Source: an uncultured Clostridium sp. (GTDB lineage: Bacteria > Bacillota > Clostridia > TANB77 > CAG-508). From it: a DNA stretch of 5,085 nucleotides. Numbering within the stretch: position 1 is the stretch's first letter; the number at the start of each line of letters is the position of its first letter. Position numbers and translations under genes: made by a program. The DNA is taken from assembly GCA_900556865.1 (NCBI GenBank), contig USQS01000067.1, forward strand, positions 1 through 5,085, in the 5' to 3' direction. Positions 1 through 5,085 of the stretch are shown piece by piece. The notes beneath the pieces are model-generated. The model saw nothing but the letters and a program-made list of their open reading frames with translations. It did no database searches and was not told the DNA's origin.

Positions 1-116
1 AGGTTATGTATGCAATAGTTGGGGTTGTACTAATATTCTTTGTAATAGTAGTTGTTGTTCCAATGATAGAAGTATATATGGGAAATTTCTTATTCGATGC
101 ATATTTAGACACTTAA
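1..116 (+). CDS. C-terminal fragment of a membrane protein, possibly type II secretion F / PilC family
   Basis: An open frame enters from the left edge (first whole codon at 3) and ends at TAA 114-116, leaving 37 visible residues. They form one strongly hydrophobic membrane segment (AIVGVVLIFFVIVVVV), then a proline and a short polar tail (PMIEVYMGNFLFDAYLDT). A last helix closing on P-[MI]-x-[ED]-x-Y just before the C-terminus resembles the end of GspF/PilC/ComGB inner-membrane platform proteins of type IV pili and competence pili, but one helix cannot prove the family. An internal ATG at 6 could in principle begin a 36-residue membrane peptide; its ribosome binding site would lie outside the window. 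The stop is 10 nt before the ROK kinase start, so the two are probably co-transcribed. That the frame is coding is likely; the family assignment is tentative. Confidence 0.5.
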   Translation, partial: VMYAIVGVVLIFFVIVVVVPMIEVYMGNFLFDAYLDT

Positions 117-126
117 GGAGTTTAGT

Positions 127-1026
127 ATGAAAAGAAAAGTAAAAATTGGAATAGATTTAGGTGGAAGCCACGTTGGAGTAGGCGTGGTTGACACTAAAGG
201 AAATATTATTGAAATACATGAAAAAGACTTTACTGTAGAAGAAAAGTTAAGATTAATTGATGTTGCTATAGAATATATTGTAGAAATTATAAATGAATTA
301 AAGAAAAAATATAGTTTTTCAAAAATCGGAATAGGTGTGCCAGGGACTATACAAGATGGTGTTATTTTAAAATCTGTAAATCTGAATTTAGAAAAATATG
401 ATATTAAATCAGTTTTAAAAGAAAAGACAAATTTAGATATAATTGTTCAGAATGACGCCAAATGTGCTGCCTGGGCGGAATATAAATATGGTATTGGAAA
501 AAATTATAATAATATTATCTTTTTAACATTAGGTACTGGTATTGGTGGGTGCTACATTTACCAAGGAAAAATAGTAAAAGGTACAAAATATAGTGGTTTT
601 GAATTTGGACATATGGTTATGCAAAAAGATGGAATTTTATGTAATTGTGGAAAAAAAGGCTGTTTTGAAAGATATGGAAGTATTTTATGTTATAAAAAGA
701 GGATAATTGAGGAATTAAATTTGCCAGTTAATATTTCCGGACCAGAATTAAGAAAACATATTTCAGAAAATTTAGATAGAGTTAAGTACATAAATGATGA
801 TTATACAAGAAATTTAGCAATTGGTTTATCAAATTTAGTAAATATATTTGAACCAGATGTAGTAATTATTGGAGGCGGTTTTGCAAGATATGACTATTTG
901 CTATTAAAAGATTTAAAAGAGCAGATATTAAATTCAAAGTTGCTTTTTAACACAAGAGATGACCTTGAAATTAAAGTCGCAACATTAGGGAATGACGCGG
1001 GAATAGTTGGAGCAGCCGTTATGTAA
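127..1026 (+). CDS. ROK-family sugar kinase (glucokinase-like)
   Basis: Cytoplasmic ATP-dependent kinase of the ROK family, which phosphorylates hexoses such as glucose, mannose or N-acetyl amino sugars. At 299 residues it is full length for a ROK kinase, and it has no N-terminal helix-turn-helix, so it is a kinase rather than a ROK repressor. Visible motifs are the N-terminal phosphate loop IGIDLGGSHVGVGVVD (7-22), IGVPG (69-73), the catalytic aspartate D110 in VQNDAKCAAWAE, GTGIGG (136-141), the sugar-contacting ExGH (159-162), the zinc site H162-x9-C172-x-C174-x4-C179 within CNCGKKGCFE, and the second nucleotide-binding stretch PDVVIIGGG (243-251). The usual NDANAAA reads NDAKCAA here, with lysine at position 112. 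ATG at 127 follows AAGGAG (115-120) by 6 nt. Upstream is the membrane-protein tail; a new promoter begins right after the stop, so the following genes need not share its transcript. Family is certain; the substrate cannot be read from the sequence. Confidence 0.93.
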   Translation: MKRKVKIGIDLGGSHVGVGVVDTKGNIIEIHEKDFTVEEKLRLIDVAIEYIVEIINELKKKYSFSKIGIGVPGTIQDGVILKSVNLNLEKYDIKSVLKEKTNLDIIVQNDAKCAAWAEYKYGIGKNYNNIIFLTLGTGIGGCYIYQGKIVKGTKYSGFEFGHMVMQKDGILCNCGKKGCFERYGSILCYKKRIIEELNLPVNISGPELRKHISENLDRVKYINDDYTRNLAIGLSNLVNIFEPDVVIIGGGFARYDYLLLKDLKEQILNSKLLFNTRDDLEIKVATLGNDAGIVGAAVM

Positions 1027-1039
1027 GTAAAAAATGCTA

Positions 1040-1068
1040 TTGAAATTTGTTGAATTATGAATTATAAT
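1040..1068 (+). promoter_or_regulatory. Sigma-A type promoter for the HD-GYP-like/endoQ operon
   Basis: TTGAAA (1040-1045) and a perfect TATAAT (1063-1068) are separated by exactly 17 nt. This is 5/6 and 6/6 to the vegetative consensus at optimal spacing. Transcription would begin near 1075, giving an untranslated leader of about 80 nt before the ATG at 1157. It sits in the 130-nt gap after the ROK kinase, so it probably separates that gene from the HD-GYP-like/endoQ/spoIIM block. In such AT-rich DNA chance matches occur, but both boxes, the spacing and the intergenic position agree. Confidence 0.68.
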
Positions 1069-1156
1069 AATATAGGAAATTTAAGCAAAAGAAATAAAGT
1101 AATAAAAGATAGTTGGAAAAAAATAAATTTTCTAACAAAAGAAAAGGAGGAAAAAT

Positions 1157-2011
1157 ATGGACGACTTTGCAACATACATTTTAGAAGAAAAAAACCTATC
1201 ACAAAAAATGCTAATTACATATTATTTGTCAAAAAAAACAGGAATCTTTTTTGATAAATCTATAGTGCTAAAAACTATAATAACAAAATTGTTTTTAGAA
1301 TATATGGAAATAAATGTTGACAAAAACTTAGTGCTTACGGCGATGCTTTTATGTAATTGCAAAAAAATAGATAATGCACAAAAAATAGGAAAATTAGAAA
1401 CATATGCAAAAGAAGGTGCAGAATATTTAGAAAGTTTAGGTTTTAATAAGCGTTTTTGCAAAATATGTGAAGAAGTAAATAGATATAGCGGAAGTTCTCC
1501 TAGAGAGCAAGAAGGCGACATTTTAGAAATAGTTGACCAATTCACAGGGCTAATTCTAAATAGAGTAGAAAGAGATGCCTTTACACCTGAAGAAGCTTTA
1601 GTTGTACTTCAAGAAAGAAACTTAAAATATACAGATAATAGATATATGCAAGAATTCATTCAATTTGTAAATGATATGGAACAAATTAACATAAAAGAAG
1701 TAATAGATGTACCAGTTATAAAAAAATTAGTCCATTTACATAATAAAGAGGCAAATGTTAAAACATTTATAGCAGTATTTGCAAATAAATATGATACAAA
1801 AATAAATGAAACAATAGACAAAAATATAAGCAAAAAAGCAAATAAAATGTTAGATAAAGTTCAAACAAATAAATCAAAGCCAATTAAAACAAAAGTAGAA
1901 AAAATGAAAGATTTAGCAACAACAGCTAAAAATTCACAAAGGGCACTGTTTAGTGAAGATACAGCAGAGAAAGTATTAACACATAAATCAAATTATAAAG
2001 TAAAGAAATAA
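1157..2011 (+). CDS. Degenerate HD-GYP/HD-domain-like protein with lysine-rich C-terminal tail, function unknown
   Basis: A 284-residue, probably cytoplasmic protein with no signal peptide or membrane segment. Residues about 58-172 follow the layout of HD/HD-GYP phosphohydrolases. VLTAMLLCNCKKID (59-72) aligns with the ALLHDIGKI box, but C66-N67 replace the metal-binding His-Asp pair. GDILEIVDQFTGLIL (120-134) followed by RVERDAFTPEEALVVLQE (136-153) matches the late HD-GYP block 'aIl.vaDvfdAlt..RpYr..ls.eeAl..l'. The HHE and GYP signatures expected near 103-117 are absent, and the stretch reads EEVNRYSGSSPREQ. It is therefore probably a non-catalytic relative that may bind a partner or ligand. 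The tail (about 211-284) is rich in Lys, Asn and Thr, of low complexity, and could contact nucleic acid or acidic surfaces. ATG 1157 has an ideal AGGAGG (1145-1150) 6 nt upstream. It leads the operon, 27 nt before endoQ, suggesting a shared setting but not proving a DNA repair role. The coding call is firm; the HD-GYP relation is my alignment by eye. Confidence 0.82.
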   Translation: MDDFATYILEEKNLSQKMLITYYLSKKTGIFFDKSIVLKTIITKLFLEYMEINVDKNLVLTAMLLCNCKKIDNAQKIGKLETYAKEGAEYLESLGFNKRFCKICEEVNRYSGSSPREQEGDILEIVDQFTGLILNRVERDAFTPEEALVVLQERNLKYTDNRYMQEFIQFVNDMEQINIKEVIDVPVIKKLVHLHNKEANVKTFIAVFANKYDTKINETIDKNISKKANKMLDKVQTNKSKPIKTKVEKMKDLATTAKNSQRALFSEDTAEKVLTHKSNYKVKK

Positions 2012-2038
2012 TAATGAAAGAAGGATTTAAATAAAAAA

Positions 2039-3238
2039 ATGTACGAAATATTTGCAGATTTACATATACATATTGGAAGATCAGAAAATGGTAAGCCAAT
2101 AAAAATAACAGGAGCTAGAAGCTTAAATTTTACTAACATTGCCAAAGAATGTTTTTATAAAAAAGGAATACAAGTTGCAGGAATAATAGATTGTGCTTCT
2201 CCATATGTAATAGAAGACATAGAAAACTTTTTAAAATCTGGAGATGCATATGAGTTAAAAGATGGAGGAATTATTTATAAAGATAAAGTATGTATTTTGC
2301 TAGGAAGCGAAGTAGAAACATCAGAATCTGGAAGAAATGGAAAAAGTGGAAGTGCACACAATATATGTTTTTTTCCACATTTAAAAGATATAAAAGGCTT
2401 TTCTAATGAGCTTTCAAAACATTTGAAAAATATTACTTTAAGTACACAACGTACAGATTTATCTGGATATGAACTTATAGATATGGTTGAAAAATATAAT
2501 GGAATACTAATTCCAGCACATATTTTTACTCCACATAAGAGTTATTATGGGAATTGCACAGATAGGTTGAAAAATATTTTTAAAGAAAAATTTGATAAAA
2601 TTTTTGCAGTAGAACTTGGTTTAAGTTCAGATACTTTTTTAGCAGATGAAATATCTGAATTAGAAAATAAAACTTTTGTTACAAATTCAGATGCACATTC
2701 TTTACCAAGAATTGCAAGAGAATACAATAAAATATTAGTTGAAGATATTTCTTTTAAAGAAATAGTAAAAGCATTAAAAAATGAGGATGGAAGAAAGATT
2801 ATTGCAAATTATGGTCTAGATCCAAAACTTGGCAAATATCATAGAAGTTTTTGTGAAGATTGCAATGATTCTATAGAAATAGACCAAGCGGCAACAATAT
2901 GCCCAAAATGTGGCGGAAAGAATATTACATTTGGAGTTTTTGATAGAATTGAATTAATAAAAGACAAAGCTCAAACAGAAAGTCCAAAAAATAGACCAGA
3001 GTACATATATCAAGTTCCACTTAATTTTATACCAGGAGTTGGAGCAAGAACTATAGATAAATTATTACAACACTTTGGAACTGAAATGAATATTTTGCAT
3101 AAAGTAACCAAAGACGATATTGAAGCTGTTGTTGGAAATAAAATTGCAAAAAATATTGTAAATGCTTCAAGTGGAAGTTTGCAAGTTCATTCAGGAGGAG
3201 GAGGAGTTTATGGAAAAGTAGTTTTAAAAAATGAATAA
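2039..3238 (+). CDS. Endonuclease Q (EndoQ), PHP-domain repair nuclease (TIGR00375 family)
   Basis: DNA repair endonuclease that nicks 5' of deaminated bases (uracil, hypoxanthine, xanthine) and abasic sites, as shown for archaeal and Bacillus EndoQ. The 399-residue protein has the full family layout. The N-terminal PHP metallohydrolase domain shows D7-x-H9-x-H11 in ADLHIHIGRS, D51 in GIIDCASPY, E91 in LGSEVETSE, H107 in SAHNIC, H161 in IPAHIFTP and D218/H220 in NSDAHSLPR. A C4 zinc finger follows, C272-x2-C275 and C288-x2-C291 (CPKCGGK). Next is a helix-hairpin-helix around IPGVGARTIDKLL (331-343) and VVGNKIAKNIV (364-374) for DNA binding. It ends in a glycine-rich tail, HSGGGGVYGKV (384-394). 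No key ligand is missing. ATG 2039 is chosen because the family starts a few residues before ADLHIH and no other start fits before the in-frame stop at 2015. Its best ribosome site (AAGGA, 2021-2025) is 13 nt away, longer than ideal, so translation may partly rely on coupling to the preceding gene. Confidence 0.93.
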   Translation: MYEIFADLHIHIGRSENGKPIKITGARSLNFTNIAKECFYKKGIQVAGIIDCASPYVIEDIENFLKSGDAYELKDGGIIYKDKVCILLGSEVETSESGRNGKSGSAHNICFFPHLKDIKGFSNELSKHLKNITLSTQRTDLSGYELIDMVEKYNGILIPAHIFTPHKSYYGNCTDRLKNIFKEKFDKIFAVELGLSSDTFLADEISELENKTFVTNSDAHSLPRIAREYNKILVEDISFKEIVKALKNEDGRKIIANYGLDPKLGKYHRSFCEDCNDSIEIDQAATICPKCGGKNITFGVFDRIELIKDKAQTESPKNRPEYIYQVPLNFIPGVGARTIDKLLQHFGTEMNILHKVTKDDIEAVVGNKIAKNIVNASSGSLQVHSGGGGVYGKVVLKNE

Positions 3239-3257
3239 TTTATTTTTTTTCATAATA

Positions 3258-3281
3258 CACATTATATAGAAAAATAATGTG
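3258..3281 (+). promoter_or_regulatory. Perfect 8-bp inverted repeat abutting the spoIIM ribosome binding site
   Basis: CACATTAT (3258-3265) and ATAATGTG (3274-3281) are perfect reverse complements around an 8-nt A-rich loop. The last G of the right arm is the first base of the GAGGA Shine-Dalgarno (3281-3285) of spoIIM. The repeat could be a small mRNA hairpin affecting initiation, a boundary structure between endoQ and spoIIM, or an operator. It has no following T-run, so it is not a usual terminator. The repeat is directly seen; its role is inference. Confidence 0.4.
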
Positions 3282-3294
3282 AGGAATGAAAGTT

Positions 3295-3936
3295 ATGAAA
3301 AAATTAAAGAAAATTACAAATTGGAAAACTACAATAATAAACTTCTTGAAAAATAATTCAAAAGAATATTTATTAGTTATTATAATATTTATAATTGGTA
3401 TGTTTATAGGAGTAATGCTAGTTAATAATACTTCTGCTGAAAATCAACAAATTATTGAAAATTATATTTTGAATTTTATAGAAAAGTTTAAGTTAATAGC
3501 AAATTTAGACAAACTAAATTTGCTAACAACATCTATAAAAGATAATATTATTTTAGCAATTGCACTTTGGATAGCAGGAACTACTATAATTGGCATGCCA
3601 ATAGTTTTTGGAATAATTTTATTTAGAGGTTTTTGCTTTGGGTATACAGTAGCTGCTGTTACTTTTACTCTTGGGCTAGGAAAAGGAATATTTTTCTGTA
3701 TATTAAGTTTATTTTTACAGAATATATTTTTTATATTAGCTATTCTTACAATTGGAGTAAGTAGCATAAAACTTTATAAATCAATTATTGCAGATAGAAG
3801 AAAAGAAAATATAAAAATAGAAATAGTAAGGCATACTGTAATTTCTTTATTTATGCTTGTGGTTTTGATTTTTTCAAGTTTTATAGAAAATAGAATTTCA
3901 GTTAATTTATTAAAATTTGGAATTAAATATTTTTGA
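3295..3936 (+). CDS. spoIIM: Stage II sporulation protein M (SpoIIM, DUF95 family)
   Basis: Polytopic membrane protein. In Bacillus, SpoIIM joins SpoIID and SpoIIP in the DMP complex that remodels peptidoglycan during forespore engulfment. From ATG 3295 it has 213 residues, the usual size. About five membrane segments are visible: EYLLVIIIFIIGMFIGVML near residue 25, then NIILAIALWIAGTTI, MPIVFGIILFRGFCFGYTVA, GIFFCILSLFLQNIFFILAIL and a last one around VISLFMLVVLIFSSFIE. The IIGMPIVFGIILFRGFCFGYT stretch and the LFLQNIFF motif match conserved family elements, and the E-N-R after the last helix fits the family end. An in-frame ATG at 3286 touches the GTGAGGA ribosome site with no spacer; 3295 has a 9-nt spacer, so I prefer it (MKKLKKITNW). 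It lies 56 nt after endoQ without a clear terminator, so read-through is likely. It ends in TGA. Confidence 0.9.
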   Translation: MKKLKKITNWKTTIINFLKNNSKEYLLVIIIFIIGMFIGVMLVNNTSAENQQIIENYILNFIEKFKLIANLDKLNLLTTSIKDNIILAIALWIAGTTIIGMPIVFGIILFRGFCFGYTVAAVTFTLGLGKGIFFCILSLFLQNIFFILAILTIGVSSIKLYKSIIADRRKENIKIEIVRHTVISLFMLVVLIFSSFIENRISVNLLKFGIKYF

Positions 3937-3955
3937 TTATAAAAAAAATTAAAAA

Positions 3956-3987
3956 AAATAGAAAAAACTATTTACTTTTTTCTATTT
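3956..3987 (+). terminator. 12-bp AT-rich hairpin after spoIIM, possible (bidirectional) terminator
   Basis: AAATAGAAAAAA (3956-3967) pairs perfectly with TTTTTTCTATTT (3976-3987) around the 8-nt loop CTATTTAC. On the + strand the right arm is itself T-rich, but what follows (GTTTGATAT) is not a clean U-tract. On the - strand the hairpin is followed by a long T-run (the A-run at 3941-3958). With only two G-C pairs it is a weak terminator by Bacillus standards, yet it lies 20 nt after the spoIIM stop, where one is expected. The repeat is certain, its function moderately likely. Confidence 0.45.
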
Positions 3988-3999
3988 GTTTGATATAAC
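3971..3999 (+). promoter_or_regulatory. Possible extended -10 promoter for xerD
   Basis: TTTACT (3971-3976) and TATAAC (3994-3999) are 17 nt apart, and TG at 3991-3992 one base before the -10 makes an extended -10 (TGATATAAC). The start would be near 4006, leaving a 5' leader of about 59 nt before xerD. The -35 lies in the loop and right arm of the preceding hairpin, so termination of spoIIM and initiation of xerD may share DNA. The -35 is poor (4/6); the call rests mainly on the extended -10 and the position. Confidence 0.4.
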
Positions 4000-4010
4000 A
4001 TATACATACC

Positions 4011-4040
4011 TTATGTAAATATTATTTTCTTTTTACATAA
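4011..4040 (+). repeat. Perfect 9-bp inverted repeat in the xerD leader
   Basis: TTATGTAAA (4011-4019) and TTTACATAA (4032-4040) are perfect reverse complements separated by 12 nt. The repeat lies just past the predicted start point and ends 12 nt before the GGAG (4053-4056) of xerD. It could be a transcription-factor operator or a leader hairpin. There is no T-run after it, so it is not a terminator. It resembles no operator I can name with confidence. Confidence 0.4.
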
Positions 4041-4064
4041 AATAAAAAAAATGGAGAAATAGCA

Positions 4065-4946
4065 ATGGAAAAACAATTAAAACAATTTTTAAGATTTCTT
4101 GAGAAAGACAAGAAAGCATCAAATAATACACTTCAATCATATAAAAGAGATTTAGAAAAATTTCAAACATATTTAGATGAACATAATATAAAATACCTTA
4201 AAGTAACAGAACAAGATATAAAAGATTATTTAAATTATTTAGTAGAACAAAATAAAAAGCCATCTACAATATCTAGAACAATAGCTTCAATAAGAGCTTT
4301 TTACCAATATGAAACAAAAAATAAAAAAACAGCTCAAGACCCAACAGAAAAAATACAATCACCAAAAATAGAAAAAAGAGTACCTTGTATATTAACATCT
4401 GAAGAAGTTGAATTACTATTAGAGCAACCTACAGATTTTGATTTAAAAGGAATTAGAGATAAAGCAATGCTAGAATTTGCTTATGCTACAGGAATGAGAG
4501 TTACAGAAATTATATCGCTAAATGTAGAAGATGTAGATTTAGAAAATTCTACAGTTTCATGCAAAACAGGACCAAAACAAAGAATTATTCCACTAGGCAA
4601 AATGTCATTAGCAGCTTTAAAAGAATATTTAGATGAAGCAAGAAATATTTTAGTAAAATCGGAAAAGGAAAAAGCACTATTTGTTAATTTAAATGGTAGA
4701 AGATTAACACGCCAAGGCTTTTGGAAAATAATAAAATATTATCAAGAGCAAGCAAACATAACAAAAGATATAACACCACATACTTTAAGACATTCCTTTG
4801 CAACACATTTATTACAAAATGGTGCAGACTTAAAATCAATACAAATGATGTTAGGCCATTCAGATATATCATCAACACAAGTTTATATGCAATTTCAAAA
4901 TGGCGGTTTAAATGATACATATAAAAAAGCTCATCCAAGAGCATAA
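4065..4946 (+). CDS. xerD: Tyrosine recombinase XerD
   Basis: Cytoplasmic site-specific recombinase that cuts and rejoins DNA at the chromosomal dif site to resolve chromosome dimers, normally with XerC and under FtsK/SpoIIIE control. At 293 residues it is full length. The N-terminal SAM-like core-binding domain spans about 1-88 (FLRFLEKDKKASNNTLQSYKRDL, with SRTIASIRAFY later). The catalytic domain spans about 106-293 with R145 (ATGMRVTEI), a lysine at K167 in CKTGPKQRIIPLG, H239 and R242 (PHTLRHSFATHLL), H265 (MMLGHSD) and the nucleophile Y274 (STQVYMQF). It has the ALxR-free XerC/D architecture and the compact tail of Xer proteins rather than the extra domains of phage integrases; XerD is favoured over XerC by its place next to spoIIM. 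ATG 4065 has GGAG (4053-4056) 8 nt upstream. It is separated from spoIIM by 128 nt, which holds a hairpin, a possible promoter and an inverted repeat. No clear terminator follows. Confidence 0.92.
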   Translation: MEKQLKQFLRFLEKDKKASNNTLQSYKRDLEKFQTYLDEHNIKYLKVTEQDIKDYLNYLVEQNKKPSTISRTIASIRAFYQYETKNKKTAQDPTEKIQSPKIEKRVPCILTSEEVELLLEQPTDFDLKGIRDKAMLEFAYATGMRVTEIISLNVEDVDLENSTVSCKTGPKQRIIPLGKMSLAALKEYLDEARNILVKSEKEKALFVNLNGRRLTRQGFWKIIKYYQEQANITKDITPHTLRHSFATHLLQNGADLKSIQMMLGHSDISSTQVYMQFQNGGLNDTYKKAHPRA

Positions 4947-4955
4947 ATATATAAA

Positions 4956-5085
4956 ACCATAAAAAAGCAAAGTAAATATATTATAAAATTTACTACAGAG
5001 AAAATGGTTGTGGTTAAAAACCGAAGTTGAGAGCCATTGTAAAAATATATTGAAAATTCACTTTTTAGGTCTTCTTTTGAAAAGA
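4956..5085 (+). ncRNA. Probable T-box leader, Stem I portion (continues past the window end)
   Basis: The 139 nt after xerD hold no gene but much nested pairing. ACC (4956-4958) and AAAAAG (4962-4967) pair with GGT (5068-5070) and CTTTTT (5061-5066), closing the whole element. AGTAAAT (4971-4977) pairs with ATTTACT (4988-4994), AATGGTT (5003-5009) with AGCCATT (5032-5038, one G-U pair), and GGTT (5012-5015) with AACC (5019-5022). The order AAGTA, then ACAGAGA (4995-5001), then a GGTTG...AAACC hairpin, then GAA (5052-5054) before CACTTTTTAGG is how T-box Stem I regions read. T-boxes sense uncharged tRNA and control aminoacyl-tRNA synthetase, amino-acid synthesis or transport genes. The codon after GAA could be AAT (Asn) or, one base on, ATT (Ile); I cannot decide. 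The antiterminator with its conserved UGGN bulge, and the regulated gene, would lie beyond the window. Confidence 0.5.

Noticed and set aside
1057..1254. 65-codon + strand open frame ahead of and overlapping the HD-GYP-like gene
   Set aside because: It starts inside the -10 region of the predicted promoter, has no ribosome site, overlaps the well-initiated gene at 1157 and shows a random Lys/Asn-rich composition.
2014..2034. Six-codon frame MKEGFK just before endoQ, as a possible leader peptide
   Set aside because: No ribosome binding site precedes it and there are no attenuator hairpins; it is easily explained by chance and contains the endoQ ribosome site itself.
3193..3221. Very strong AGGAGGAGGAGGAG followed by ATG GAA AAG TAG
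   Set aside because: The purine run encodes the conserved glycine tail of EndoQ, and the frame it would start stops after three codons.
3233..3258. Possible sigma-E promoter for spoIIM (GAATAATT and CATAATAC)
   Set aside because: The -10 half is imperfect and the spacing is shorter than normal for sigma-E, so I do not annotate it, although a sporulation promoter here would make biological sense.
3934..3942. TGA read as tryptophan (Mollicutes code)
   Set aside because: TGA ends spoIIM at the expected family end and TGG is used for tryptophan, so the standard bacterial code fits.
1222..4944. Minus-strand frames of 60-107 codons opposite the HD-GYP-like gene, endoQ, spoIIM and xerD
   Set aside because: Each lies wholly or almost wholly opposite a clear + strand gene, without a recognisable domain; they are shadows of AT-rich coding sequence.
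4947..4960. TATAAA-like -10 right after xerD as promoter for the T-box
   Set aside because: No acceptable -35 is found 16-18 nt upstream inside the end of xerD.

Overview
This is a very AT-rich stretch of a low-GC Firmicutes (Clostridia-type) chromosome. Six coding regions lie on the + strand, followed by the 5' part of a probable structured leader RNA. The genetic code looks standard: tryptophan is TGG and spoIIM ends in TGA. SpoIIM, EndoQ and XerD near each other, AGA/ATA-biased codons, purine-rich ribosome binding sites and a probable T-box all point to Firmicutes. SpoIIM suggests a spore former or a descendant of one. No phage, insertion sequence, CRISPR array or other mobile element is visible.

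Layout: (1) 1-116 is the C-terminal tail of a membrane protein, possibly a PilC/GspF-type protein. It is followed 10 nt later by a ROK-family sugar kinase (127-1026), so the two look co-transcribed. (2) Just after the ROK stop is a near-consensus vegetative promoter (TTGAAA-17-TATAAT, 1040-1068). It should drive an apparent operon of a degenerate HD-GYP-like protein (1157-2011), the deaminated-DNA endonuclease EndoQ (2039-3238) and, after a short gap, spoIIM (3295-3936). (3) The 128-nt gap after spoIIM holds a 12-bp AT-rich hairpin, a possible extended -10 promoter and a 9-bp inverted repeat, then xerD (4065-4946). (4) Downstream of xerD, 4956-5085 folds and reads like Stem I of a T-box leader cut by the window end.

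Functionally, the central block is chromosome maintenance and sporulation: EndoQ starts repair of deaminated bases, SpoIIM acts in forespore engulfment, and XerD resolves chromosome dimers. The spoIIM-xerD neighbourhood is an ancestral Firmicutes arrangement (B. subtilis has spoIIM-fur-yqzK-xerD), here without fur and yqzK. The least understood member is the protein before endoQ: it keeps the HD-GYP framework but has lost the metal-binding HD pair and gained a lysine-rich tail.

The window is mostly ordinary chromosomal backbone. The points most worth a second look are the degenerate HD-GYP protein coupled to EndoQ, the probable T-box, and the hairpins next to spoIIM and xerD.
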